The notes under the pieces were generated by a model, which was not told where the DNA came from, did no database searches, and saw only the letters and a list, made by a program, of their open reading frames with translations. Of a stretch of 64,000 nucleotides of DNA, positions 40,591 to 48,787 are shown piece by piece. Origin of the DNA: CAWIMX01 sp963837345 (GTDB taxonomy: Bacteria > Acidobacteriota > Vicinamibacteria > Vicinamibacterales > CAVVIG01). Made by a program: the position numbers and the translations under genes. The stretch is taken from the NCBI GenBank assembly GCA_963837345.1, contig CAWIMX010000001.1, positions 124,001 to 188,000 on the forward strand. Direction: 5' to 3'. Numbering within the stretch: the first letter of the stretch is position 1; every line of letters begins with the position of its first letter.

Positions 40591-41037
40591 TCAGGCCGAC
40601 GCGAGCATGGTGCGGAACTCGGCGCGCAGCGCCTCGGCCTCGGCGGTCACCTGGCGCGCCACCTCGCCGGCGAGCGAGCCGGTCTCGGCGAGCGTGCGCC
40701 ACGCCGGGGTGTGCGTCCGGTCTCGTGCCGACACCACATCGGCAGCGAGACCGTCGGCGGAGCTCCGGTAGTCGATCATCAGCTCGACGAGCTCCGCATC
40801 GAGATACTCGGCGAGCAGGCTGTAGGCCGTTTCGAGGTAGTCCCTGAGGTCGTCGGTGAGCTGTCCGGACGCACTGAGCGTCCGGGCGGACGTGCGGATC
40901 GCCGACTTGATCACGGGCTTGGCGAAAGGCAGCGAGTCGACGCGCGCCGGGTGCCGGCTCTCGCTCACGTCACGTTCAACGAGACGGGCGTAGGCGACGA
41001 CGATGTGCTGCGCGTCGAGCGGGTCGAGCGGATCCAT
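40591..41037 (-). CDS. hypothetical helical protein
   Basis: 148 residues, almost all helical, with no signal peptide, membrane segment or cysteines. It contains RTLSASGQLTDDLRDYLETAYSLL pieces and a C-terminal helix VTAEAEALRAEFRTML. I do not recognise a family. It starts at ATG 41037 with a minus-strand TATAAT about 35 bases upstream, so it seems to have a normal sigma-70 promoter, unlike its neighbours. It precedes the dehydratase-like operon on the same strand by 260 bases, and could be functionally linked. Confidence 0.65.
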   Translation of the reverse strand: MDPLDPLDAQHIVVAYARLVERDVSESRHPARVDSLPFAKPVIKSAIRTSARTLSASGQLTDDLRDYLETAYSLLAEYLDAELVELMIDYRSSADGLAADVVSARDRTHTPAWRTLAETGSLAGEVARQVTAEAEALRAEFRTMLASA

Positions 41038-41231
41038 GACAAGGTCGAAAACGTGATCGTCAAGCCATTATATGAAGACGAGGATCGGGCGTTGAGTGGA
41101 AATCGAGAAAAGAGTTCGAAGCGATGAGCTCGGTGAACGGATGACGTCGTTTCGAATGTGACGTTGGGACACCAGAGACTCATCGGTAAGCGGCCGCCGA
41201 ACAGGAGCCGCAGCGATCGCGCGCATTCGAC

Positions 41232-41247
41232 TGGAACATCTCTTGCT
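41232..41247 (+). promoter_or_regulatory. candidate sigma-54 promoter of the 149-residue secreted protein
   Basis: TGG-AACA-TCTC-TTGCT at 41232-41247 has exact -24/-12 spacing and a perfect TTGCT, followed by a pyrimidine-rich stretch. Transcription would start near 41258, leaving AGGAGGTG and ATG 41275 in a 17-base leader. Confidence 0.6.
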
Positions 41248-41274
41248 CTTTTCACCCTCCGTAGGAGGTGCGTT

Positions 41275-41724
41275 ATGAAGTTATGTGGAGTGTTGGCAGC
41301 AGTCGGCGTCATGCTCTTCGGCATGGCACCGGCGGTGGCGGCACAAGACTCCGCGCAGAAGCCGCTGGAGTTCACCGTCACGGTGACCGGGCACGCGGGG
41401 GTGGTGAAAGGATCGCCGTCGGATCACTTCCTCTCCTTCAGCGGCCCGATCGAAATTCCTGGCGTCGGTCTGAAGCCCGGGACCTACATCTTCCAACCGG
41501 TGGGGACGTCGCTGGTGCGTGTCATGAGCGAAGATCGGTCGACCGTGTATGCCACGTTCTTCACGACGCCGGTCGTCCGGTCCAACGCCGACGATTCGGA
41601 AGTCACATTCGAGCGCGTGGGCCACGGCGTGCCGGTGCGAATCGCGTCCTGGTTCCTGCCGGGACACCTGTACGGCATGGCTCCGCTCTATCACGAGAGC
41701 ATGCCTGCCGCTCTGGGCGACTGA
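41275..41724 (+). CDS. small secreted protein, unknown function
   Basis: 149 residues from ATG 41275 behind a very strong AGGAGGTG. Signal peptide MKLCGVLAAVGVMLFGMA with cleavage near AAQ. The mature part is beta-rich with SFSGPIEIPGVGLKPGTYIF, VRVMSEDRSTVYATFFTTP and EVTFERVGHGVPVRIASWF. The GLKPGTYxF and TVYATFFT phrases resemble a family of about 150-residue secreted beta-sandwich proteins that recurs in Acidobacteriota, but it has no assigned role. It has a candidate sigma-54 promoter. Confidence 0.75.
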   Translation: MKLCGVLAAVGVMLFGMAPAVAAQDSAQKPLEFTVTVTGHAGVVKGSPSDHFLSFSGPIEIPGVGLKPGTYIFQPVGTSLVRVMSEDRSTVYATFFTTPVVRSNADDSEVTFERVGHGVPVRIASWFLPGHLYGMAPLYHESMPAALGD

Positions 41725-41788
41725 CACAGCGACGCCCAGCGGGTCGGCGCGATCCCGCCAGGGACACGCCGTCCCGCCCGGAGCCCGT

Positions 41789-42376
41789 CTATCGTCGAAC
41801 GGCCGGCGCCGCGGGGCTCACAGCGCGTGCCGGCCGGGCGCCGGCGAAGAGCTCGATCATCTTGCCGTTGAAAGCCGAAATGTCGTCCGGCTTCCGCGAC
41901 GTCACCAGCCCTCGATCTTCCACGACCTCGCTGTCGGTCCAGAGGGCACCTGCGTTCCTCAGGTCGGTCTGCAGCGACGGCCACGACGTGAGGCGGCGCC
42001 CCCGCACGGCGTCGGCTTCGATGAGCGTCCACGGCCCATGACAGATGGCCGCGACCGGACGACCCGCGTCGGTGAACGCTTTCACGAACTCGATCGCCTG
42101 TGGATTCATACGCAATCGATCGGGGCTCATCACCCCGCCCGGCAGAAGCAGAGCGTCGTAATCGGCGGCCCTCGCATCGGCCAGCGTCCGATCGACCTTC
42201 ACGTCGTCTCCCCAGGCGGTCTGTTGCCATCCCCTCACCGTCTCTCCCCTTGGGGCGACGACGTCCACAATGCCTCCGGCCGCCTCCAGGGCCTTCCGCG
42301 GCTCGTCGAGCTCGACCTGTTCAAACCCGTTGTCGACCAGCGCCGCGATTCTCATTCCGCTCAGGACCTGAGCCAT
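41789..42376 (-). CDS. PfpI/DJ-1 family protein (YhbO-like)
   Basis: 195 residues. DJ-1/PfpI fold with ALVDNGFEQVELDEPRKAL, DALLLPGGVMSPDRLR and the nucleophile elbow AAICHGPWTLIEA (Cys then His). Members act as protein deglycases, glyoxalases or chaperones under carbonyl or oxidative stress. The C-terminus after NGKMIELFAG adds a 15-residue tail. ATG 42376 follows GGAGGGG. It is divergent from the sigma-70 gene across 195 bases and may be sigma-54 dependent. Confidence 0.92.
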   Translation of the reverse strand: MAQVLSGMRIAALVDNGFEQVELDEPRKALEAAGGIVDVVAPRGETVRGWQQTAWGDDVKVDRTLADARAADYDALLLPGGVMSPDRLRMNPQAIEFVKAFTDAGRPVAAICHGPWTLIEADAVRGRRLTSWPSLQTDLRNAGALWTDSEVVEDRGLVTSRKPDDISAFNGKMIELFAGARPARAVSPAAPAVRR

Positions 42377-42420
42377 GCGCCCCTCCGTGCCGGCCACCCG
42401 CGGCCCGCCGCGGTCCCTGC

Positions 42421-42436
42421 TGCAAGCCGCGGACCT
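42421..42436 (-). promoter_or_regulatory. possible sigma-54 promoter of the PfpI gene
   Basis: On the minus strand GGTCCG-CGGC-TTGCA keeps GG, C, G and the full TTGCA at the right spacing. The start would be near 42410, 34 bases before ATG 42376. Weaker than the sites at 25358 and 52154. Confidence 0.4.
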
Positions 42437-42571
42437 TCGGCCGCGTGCGGCCGACCCGGCCGATGACGGAGCGCGAGCGCAGCAGCCGGGAGCCGGATCG
42501 ACGCTTGCACAGTCGTTTCGACGCATGGCTTCGCACAAATCCCTGCCGAGCGTAGGCACCGCGCAGCAGTA

Positions 42572-44179
42572 ATGACCACACGTCCGCCGGGCGGCCACCC
42601 GGCTCGGCATTCGGGTTCGCTCGTCGACTGGCTCGAGCCGGAGCGGAATGCGCACGTGCTCGACTGGCGCGAGCGCGCCCGCGACTTCGGCCTGGTGCCC
42701 GTCGAGGACCATGGGGCGGTCGACCGACAGATTGTCGAACCGGCCGAACGGCTGATCGACGAGGAAGAGCCGGAGGCCGTCGACCGGCAGCCGATCGAAG
42801 ACGGCCGCAGCGGGGAGCCCGCCGACCAAGAGCTCGAGGAACCGCCAGAATCGCGCGTCTCGAGCGACGACGTCGATCTCATCCGGATGTACCTGAAGCA
42901 CATCGGCCAGCGAAAGCTGCTGAAGCCGCACCAGGAGCGGGAAATCGGCCGCCGCATCGAGCTGGCGCGGGGCGAGCTGCTGGCGGCTCTGGCGACCATT
43001 CCGGCCGCGCGATCGACGCTGCTCGCGCTGGCCGACGATGTGCGCCATCAGCGCGTACCGGCGGCCGAGCTGATCCTGCTTCCCGACGGGGGCGAGCTGA
43101 GGCTCGACAACATCGGACCGGTGCTCTCGGCGCTGGCCCGGGTGAGCCGGCTCGAACGACGCCTCGATGAGCTGCGGCGGCGCTCGAAAGACCGCCGGTC
43201 GACGGCGACCACCCGCGCCGGGTTTCAGCACGACGCGCGCGAGGTCTATCTCGCGATGGGCCAGTTGCTCCGCGAGCTGCCGATTCGCCCGTCGGTCGTC
43301 GATGACATCGTGGTCGAGCTGGGCCAGGTCGAGCGGCAGCTCGATGCGATCGAGGAGAACCCCGCCAGCGCGAGCCGCACCGAACACTTGCGGACGCTCG
43401 AGAGCCTGGCCGGCCTGTCGCGGCGGACCTTCCGCGAGCGGTTCGCGGTGATTCGCCAGAAGGAGGACGCGATCATCGAGGCCAAGCGCGAGATGATCGA
43501 ACCCAACCTGCGTCTGGTGGTGTCGATCGCCAAGCGGTACATGGGGCGGGGTCTGTCATTGCTGGACTTGATCCAGGAGGGCAACATCGGCCTCATGAAG
43601 GCGGTCGATCGCTTCCAGTACCGGCGCGGGCTGAAGTTTTCGACGTATGCCACGTGGTGGATTCGTCAGAATGTGGGGCGCGCCGTGGCCGACTACGGGC
43701 GGACGATCCGGTTGCCGGTCCACGTCATGGAGTCGCTCAACAGACTCAATCGCGCCCGCACGACGCTTCTCGCCGAGCTGGGGCGTGAGCCTCGGCCGGA
43801 CGAGATCGCCGAGCGGATGGGCATGACGCGGGCGAAGGTCGAGCTGCTTCTGGGCGCAGCGAAGCGGCCGACGTCGCTCGAAACGCCGATCGGGGCCGGC
43901 GAGGAGACGCCGCTCGGACATCTCGTTCGCGACGACACGACCGGCTCGCCGGAAGACTCGGCGATGCAGAGCGAGCTGGCCGGCGAGGTCGAACGCGCGA
44001 TGGAGCCGCTCACGGACCGCGAGCGGGAGGTGATGCGGTTGCGCTACGGCCTCGGAACGGATCGCGAGCACACGCTCGAGGAGATCGGACGCCGGCTGTC
44101 GATTACGCGCGAGCGGGCGCGCCAGATAGAGGCCAAGGCGGTGGCGAAAATGCGCGCCGCGCGACACGACGCGGCCTAA
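42572..44179 (+). CDS. RpoD-like sigma-70 factor
   Basis: 535 residues. An acidic, low-homology N-terminus (1-105) is followed by region 1.2 (DDVDLIRMYLKHIGQRKLL), a nonconserved insert (about 150-300), region 2 (LVVSIAKRYMGRGLSLLDL, LIQEGNIGLMKAVDRFQYR, STYATWWIRQNVGRAVAD with the -10-reading part), region 3 and region 4 (LTDREREVMRLRYGLG, TLEEIGRRLSITRERARQIE). It is shaped like a primary sigma factor but lacks a typical region 1.1 and may be a group 2 paralogue for stress or stationary phase. No anti-sigma gene is adjacent. Confidence 0.9.
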   Translation: MTTRPPGGHPARHSGSLVDWLEPERNAHVLDWRERARDFGLVPVEDHGAVDRQIVEPAERLIDEEEPEAVDRQPIEDGRSGEPADQELEEPPESRVSSDDVDLIRMYLKHIGQRKLLKPHQEREIGRRIELARGELLAALATIPAARSTLLALADDVRHQRVPAAELILLPDGGELRLDNIGPVLSALARVSRLERRLDELRRRSKDRRSTATTRAGFQHDAREVYLAMGQLLRELPIRPSVVDDIVVELGQVERQLDAIEENPASASRTEHLRTLESLAGLSRRTFRERFAVIRQKEDAIIEAKREMIEPNLRLVVSIAKRYMGRGLSLLDLIQEGNIGLMKAVDRFQYRRGLKFSTYATWWIRQNVGRAVADYGRTIRLPVHVMESLNRLNRARTTLLAELGREPRPDEIAERMGMTRAKVELLLGAAKRPTSLETPIGAGEETPLGHLVRDDTTGSPEDSAMQSELAGEVERAMEPLTDREREVMRLRYGLGTDREHTLEEIGRRLSITRERARQIEAKAVAKMRAARHDAA

Positions 44180-44236
44180 ACGAGGTGGCTGGCATCTCTC
44201 GTGGAGCGTATCGGCTGAATCAGTACCAGGGCAATG

Positions 44237-44447
44237 AACCACAGAGGCTCAGAGACTCAGAGACTCGCGAGGTCGTCGCCGGCCTGCTGTGCAGGCCGGC
44301 CGCGAGGACGAGCGATCCGGACACCCAAGGCGGCAGGCCCGGGAAACGCGCCTTGCGTGTCCGGATCGGTCGTCCTCGCAGGCGCCGCGGAAGCGGCGCC
44401 GACGACCGGCAGCTCTCGGGTCTCCGTGTCTCCGTGTCTCTGTGGTT
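44237..44447. repeat. 211-base nested palindromic intergenic element
   Basis: The ends are inverted repeats, AACCACAGAG at 44237 and CTCTGTGGTT ending at 44447, with GAGAC/GTCTC blocks just inside. A second inverted pair lies within: CGATCCGGACAC (about 44314) against GTGTCCGGATCG (about 44357). Each arm carries its own hairpin (GGCCTGC/GCAGGCC near 44281-44297; GGCGCCGC/GCGGCGCC near 44381-44400). The whole can fold as a branched cruciform. It fills most of the 321-base gap between the sigma gene and the IscA gene. No gene is visible in it. It looks like a REP/MITE-type repeat; copy number cannot be judged from one window. Confidence 0.7.
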
Positions 44448-44500
44448 GATCTCGAATTCGCGGTTCGTCGAAGCGGTAGTACTTCAGCGGGTACGGGCCA

Positions 44501-44827
44501 CTAGGTGCTGAAGGAGGCGCCGCAACCGCACGTGCTCTTGGCGTGAGGATTATTGAACGTGAAGCCCTTGCTCAGGAGGCTGGTGTCGTAATCGAGAACG
44601 GTGCCGTCGAGCAGGCGCAGGCTCTTCGAGTCGACGAACACCCGCGCGCCGTCGGGGCCGTCGAACACCACGTCGGTCTCGCGCGGCGTCTGCTCCCAGC
44701 CGAACGTGTACTCATAGCCCGAACAGCCGCCAGCCTTGACGCCCACGCGCAGTCCGGTTTCGCCGGCAGCCCGTTTGGCGAGCATCTTGCGGATCTGCGC
44801 CGCCGCGTTCTCGGTAATCTCGATCAT
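44501..44827 (-). CDS. IscA/ErpA-type A-type Fe-S carrier
   Basis: 108 residues. HesB/IscA fold starting MIEITENAAAQIRKML with the three conserved cysteines: GGCSGYEY and the C-terminal STCGCGASFST. A-type carriers receive clusters from the Suf scaffold and deliver them to target enzymes. The length and FVDSKSLRLLDGTVLDY are typical of ErpA/SufA. It is 12 kb from suf in this window and appears to be a lone gene. Confidence 0.93.
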   Translation of the reverse strand: MIEITENAAAQIRKMLAKRAAGETGLRVGVKAGGCSGYEYTFGWEQTPRETDVVFDGPDGARVFVDSKSLRLLDGTVLDYDTSLLSKGFTFNNPHAKSTCGCGASFST

Positions 44828-44849
44828 CAGATCGATTCTAGCGCCGTTG

Positions 44850-44875
44850 GGCCAGGCCGGCAATCCGGCCTGGCC
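44850..44875. repeat. perfect 11-bp hairpin between divergent genes
   Basis: GGCCAGGCCGG-CAAT-CCGGCCTGGCC forms a perfect stem with a 4-base loop 22 bases upstream of the IscA-like start. It has no T-tract. It could shape the 5' end of that mRNA or insulate the two divergent promoters. Confidence 0.5.
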
Positions 44876-44906
44876 GTCGGCGCGGGCGATCCGCGCGCGA
44901 ATCCTG

Positions 44907-44935
44907 TTGAAGGCTCCGAGTCGATTCGATATCGT
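44907..44935 (+). promoter_or_regulatory. sigma-70-like promoter of the PQQ dehydrogenase gene
   Basis: TTGAAG (44907-44912), a 17-base spacer and TATCGT (44930-44935) precede the ATG at 44955. Spacing is ideal; the -10 matches TATAAT at four of six bases. Confidence 0.45.
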
Positions 44936-44954
44936 GTCGGGCCTGGAGGCTCCA

Positions 44955-47267
44955 ATGGGCCGTCGCTGTGCCGCCTTGCTCCCGGCGATTCTGATCGTGG
45001 CGACGCTGGGACGGGCCGCCGGGCAGATCCGCGACGGCGCCGCGCTGTATGCGGAGCGCTGCGCCGACTGCCACGGCGCCGACGCAAGAGGCGTGAGCGG
45101 CCCCAGCCTCACGCGGCTGTGGGCCTCGGGCTTCACCGACGACCGGGTCTTTCAGACGATTCGCGCCGGCGTCGCGGGCAGCATCATGCCGCCGAGCACG
45201 GCGCCTGACGCCGAGATCCGCGCCCTGGTCGCCTACCTGAAGACCCTGGGCACTGCCGACGCCGGCGCGACGACGGGCAACGTGACGCATGGTCAGGCGC
45301 TGTTCGACGCGCGGTGCGCCACGTGCCATCGCGTGAGCGCCCGCGGCGGCCGCCTGGGACCGGACCTCTCGCGCATCGGTGAGAACCGATCGCCGGACGC
45401 ACTGGCCACGGCCATCCGGAACCCCGGCGCCGCCGTCGCGCCGGGATTTCAGACGGTGACGGTGGTTACCCGCGACGGCACCCGCATTCGGGGCGTTCGC
45501 AAGAACGAGGACGCGTTCTCGATCCAGATCCTCGACACCAGCGAGCGGCTGCGAGGCTTTCTCAAGTCGGAACTCGGCGACCTCGTCCGCGAAGAGGGTT
45601 CGCTCATGCCGGTGTTCGATGCCGCACGCATGAGCGACGCGGATCTCGGCGACCTGGTGAGCTATCTCGGCACGCTGAAGCGCGACGCCGCACCGGTGGG
45701 CGCGGCCGCGTCCGCGGCCGCGGCCGCGGCGAGCGGCGTCACCTACGAGCACCTGCTGGCCGGCCTCTCCAATCCCGAGCGCTGGTTGACGCATTCGGGC
45801 GACTACAGCGCGCAGCGGCACAGCCCGCTCAGGCAGATCACGCCCGAGAACGTCTCGACCCTCGTACCGGCGTGGACGTTCCAGACGGGCACGCTGACGC
45901 GCGGGCGCGGCTTCGAGACGACGCCGCTCCTGTTTGACGGCGTCCTCTACGTGACCGGCTCCAACAACTTCGCGTGGGCGCTCGATGCCCGAACCGGCCG
46001 CCCCTTCTGGCAGTACCGCCGGGCACTGCCCGACGACCTCACCTACGGCGCGCGCGCGCCGGTGAACCGCGGCTTCGGCATCCTCGGCGACCGGCTCTTC
46101 ATGGTGACGCTCGACGCGCACCTGCTCGCGTTCGATCGCATGACCGGCGGCATCCTCTGGGACGTCGTGCTCGCCGACTACAAGATCGGCCATGCGGCGA
46201 CGGTGGCGCCGCTCGTCGTGAAGAACAAGGTCATCGTCGGCATCTCGGGCGGCGAGTACCCGACGCGAGGCTTTCTCGATGCGTACGATCCGGCGACCGG
46301 ACTCCGCCTCTGGCGCTTCTACACCGTGCCGGCGCCTGGCGAGCCTGCCAGTGCGACCTGGCCGGACTCTCCCGACCAGCTCGCGCGCGGCGGCGGCGCG
46401 ACGTGGACGACGGGCAGCTACGATCCCGAGCTGAACCTGATCTACTGGGGCACAGGCAATCCCAACCCCGACTACTACGGCGACGGGCGTCAGGGCGACA
46501 ATCTCTATACGAACTCGATCGTGGCGCTCGACGCGGACAGCGGCCGGCTGAAGTGGTACTACCAGTTCACGCCGCACGACACGCACGACTGGGACGCCAA
46601 CCAGATTCCGGTGCTCGCCGAGCTCGTGGGCCGCAAGGTGGTCATGCTCGCCAACCGCAACGGCTTCTTCTACGTGCTCGATCGGATCACGGGCGAGCTT
46701 CTCGTCGGCAAGCCGTTTACCGACACCACGTGGGCCCGCGAGATCGGTTCCGACGGCCGGCCCATCGTCCTCAACGACGGCCGGACCAGCTGCGTGCCCG
46801 ATCAGTGGGGCGGCACCAACTTCATGCCGCCCTCGTACGATCCCGATCTCGGCCTGTTCTTCGTGACCGCGCGCGAGACGTGCGCGACCTATGCGCCCAA
46901 GGATGCCGAGATCGTGCCGGGGGAGCCCAGTTTCGGCGGGACGGTGCGCGTCGACCCGTCGCAGGGCTACGGCGCCCTGCGGGCCATCGATCCCGCCTCG
47001 GGCGAACGGCGCTGGGAGTTCCGCTACACGAGCCCGAGCATGGCCGGAGTGCTCTCCACCGCTGCGGGGCTCGTCTTCGCCGGCGACAACGAAGGGAACT
47101 TCATGGCGTTCGACGCCAAGACCGGCCGCAATCTGTGGCATTACCCGACCGGCTCGTCCATCTGGGGCGCGGCGGCCATGACCTACATGCTGAACGGCAG
47201 GCAGTACGTGATCATCCCGTCGGGCGCCACCCTGGTCGCCTTCACGCTCCCCACGGATCCGGATTGA
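44955..47267 (+). CDS. PQQ-dependent dehydrogenase with two N-terminal c-type hemes
   Basis: 770 residues with a signal peptide (to about residue 24, RAAGQ). Two cytochrome c domains come first: CADCH (Cys36, Cys39, His40) and CATCH (121-125). After an Ala-rich linker, an eight-bladed quinoprotein domain (about 260-770) follows. Metal/PQQ residues: Glu434 (SGGEYPTRG), Asn502 (GTGNPNPDY), Asp545 and Asp547 (HDWD). The second Asp two residues after the catalytic one is the mark of lanthanide-dependent alcohol dehydrogenases (XoxF, PedH). The vicinal Cys pair of many alcohol dehydrogenases is missing. Usual quinohemoproteins carry one heme at the C-terminus, so two at the N-terminus is odd. It oxidises an alcohol or sugar in the periplasm; the substrate is unknown. 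Confidence 0.9.
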   Translation: MGRRCAALLPAILIVATLGRAAGQIRDGAALYAERCADCHGADARGVSGPSLTRLWASGFTDDRVFQTIRAGVAGSIMPPSTAPDAEIRALVAYLKTLGTADAGATTGNVTHGQALFDARCATCHRVSARGGRLGPDLSRIGENRSPDALATAIRNPGAAVAPGFQTVTVVTRDGTRIRGVRKNEDAFSIQILDTSERLRGFLKSELGDLVREEGSLMPVFDAARMSDADLGDLVSYLGTLKRDAAPVGAAASAAAAAASGVTYEHLLAGLSNPERWLTHSGDYSAQRHSPLRQITPENVSTLVPAWTFQTGTLTRGRGFETTPLLFDGVLYVTGSNNFAWALDARTGRPFWQYRRALPDDLTYGARAPVNRGFGILGDRLFMVTLDAHLLAFDRMTGGILWDVVLADYKIGHAATVAPLVVKNKVIVGISGGEYPTRGFLDAYDPATGLRLWRFYTVPAPGEPASATWPDSPDQLARGGGATWTTGSYDPELNLIYWGTGNPNPDYYGDGRQGDNLYTNSIVALDADSGRLKWYYQFTPHDTHDWDANQIPVLAELVGRKVVMLANRNGFFYVLDRITGELLVGKPFTDTTWAREIGSDGRPIVLNDGRTSCVPDQWGGTNFMPPSYDPDLGLFFVTARETCATYAPKDAEIVPGEPSFGGTVRVDPSQGYGALRAIDPASGERRWEFRYTSPSMAGVLSTAAGLVFAGDNEGNFMAFDAKTGRNLWHYPTGSSIWGAAAMTYMLNGRQYVIIPSGATLVAFTLPTDPD

Positions 47268-47346
47268 CCGGCCCGAGGACACGGCGTATGGTTCAACGAT
47301 CCGGCTCTGCAGGCGCCGGACGGTGGCATTCAAGGGAGTGTTGACG

Positions 47347-48786
47347 ATGATGGAGATCTCTCGCTTCCGGCCCCGGGCCCTGTGGATGATGGCGCTCGCG
47401 CCGGCCGTCGCCGTCCTGGCGGCGGCGATCGGGCCGGCCGCGCTCAAGGCGCAGTCTCCGCCCGCCGTCACCTTCGCCCGAGACATCGCGCCAATCCTCC
47501 AGCAGCATTGCCAGCAGTGCCACCGCCCCGACGGCGGCGCGCCGATGTCGCTCATCACCTACGAAGACGTGCGGCCGTGGGTGCGCGCGATCAAGACGCG
47601 CACCGGGCTCGGACCGCGCGCGGGCGTGATGCCGCCATGGTTCGTCGAGCGCAACATCGGCATCCAGAAGTTCAAGAACGATCCATCACTCAGCCTCGAC
47701 CAGATTGCGAAGATCGCGGCGTGGGCGGACGCCGGCGCGCCGCGGGGCAATCCGGCCGACATGCCGACACTGATCGACTGGGACAACTCCGACGCGTGGA
47801 CGATCGGCCAGCCCGACATGATCCTGCGGTCGCGCGACGTGACCGTGGAAGCCGAGAGCCCGGACTGGTGGGGCGACATCGGCGTCGTCCCCACCGGGCT
47901 CACCGAGGATCGCTACGTCTCGGCCGTGGAAGTGCGCGAGGTCAACGACGTCCCGGCGCAGGCCGAGACGAAGACCGTGGGCGGCCGCTACGTGTTCCAT
48001 CACATGACCTACACGAGCGAGGCGCAGAACGAGACGCCGTCGGGCGCGCCCGAAGAGAGCTCCACCAGCTGGCCCATTCACGAGGTGGGACGCAACGCCG
48101 ACATCTTCCCTCCGGAAGCCGGCCGGCTGCTCGCCGCGAATTCCGTGCTGCATCTCGGGGCCGGACACATGCACGCGAACGGCCGGAAGACGACGGCGCA
48201 CCTCGAGTTCGGGTTCAAGCTGTTTCCAGTCGGGTACAAGCCGATGTACCGCCGGTCGAGCCTCCGCCTGGGCAACGGCATCGACATCGACGTCAAGCCG
48301 GATCAGTCGGGCCAGGAGCTCCATTCCTACGCCACGCTGACCGAGCACACGAAGATCATCGCCTTCGAGCCGCACCTGCATGCGCCCGGCGTGCGCATGT
48401 GCCTCGAGGCGATCTGGGGCCACAACATCCAGACGCTCAACTGCGTGGGCTACGACCACAACTGGGTGAAGCAGTACGTCTACGACGACGACTCGGCCCC
48501 GCTCCTGCCGAAGGGCACGATCGTCCACCTGATCGGCTTCCTCGACACGACGCCGGCCAACCGCAACCTCGCCGACGCGCGGAACTGGGCGGGCGGCGGG
48601 CGCCGCTCGGTGTCGAACATGTTCATCGATCTCGGCTACTCGGTGTCGCTCACCGAGGAGCAGTTCCAGGCCGAGATGGCGAAGCGCCGCGCGAACATGA
48701 AGAGCCGCAACGACTACGACATCGGCTGCCCGCTCTGCTGGGCGCCGCCGATCGAGACCTCCACGGGCAACGGAGGCCAGCAGTAA
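47347..48786 (+). CDS. secreted heme c / copper type II monooxygenase-like protein (copy 1)
   Basis: 479 residues from ATG 47347 (TTG 47341 possible). Signal sequence then a single-heme domain: ILQQHCQQCHRPDGG (Cys55, Cys58, His59). The rest (about 200-440) resembles copper type II ascorbate-dependent monooxygenase (PHM-like) folds: GHMHANGRKT, FEPHLHAPGVRM with an HxH pair, NCVGYDHNW and PKGTIVHLIGF. It may be a periplasmic oxidase fed by the heme. The C-terminus ends in a CPLC motif. It is followed after one base by a secreted partner, and a paralogous pair is inverted downstream. Identity to copy 2 is clear in the motif order. Confidence 0.82.
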   Translation: MMEISRFRPRALWMMALAPAVAVLAAAIGPAALKAQSPPAVTFARDIAPILQQHCQQCHRPDGGAPMSLITYEDVRPWVRAIKTRTGLGPRAGVMPPWFVERNIGIQKFKNDPSLSLDQIAKIAAWADAGAPRGNPADMPTLIDWDNSDAWTIGQPDMILRSRDVTVEAESPDWWGDIGVVPTGLTEDRYVSAVEVREVNDVPAQAETKTVGGRYVFHHMTYTSEAQNETPSGAPEESSTSWPIHEVGRNADIFPPEAGRLLAANSVLHLGAGHMHANGRKTTAHLEFGFKLFPVGYKPMYRRSSLRLGNGIDIDVKPDQSGQELHSYATLTEHTKIIAFEPHLHAPGVRMCLEAIWGHNIQTLNCVGYDHNWVKQYVYDDDSAPLLPKGTIVHLIGFLDTTPANRNLADARNWAGGGRRSVSNMFIDLGYSVSLTEEQFQAEMAKRRANMKSRNDYDIGCPLCWAPPIETSTGNGGQQ

Positions 48787-48787
48787 C

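Noticed and set aside
44850..44875. Perfect GC hairpin as a rho-independent terminator
   Set aside because: It lies between two divergent gene starts and has no T-tract.
45700..45740. GGCCGC-rich run in the PQQ dehydrogenase gene as a recombination hot spot
   Set aside because: It encodes an Ala-rich linker between the cytochrome and propeller domains in the correct frame.
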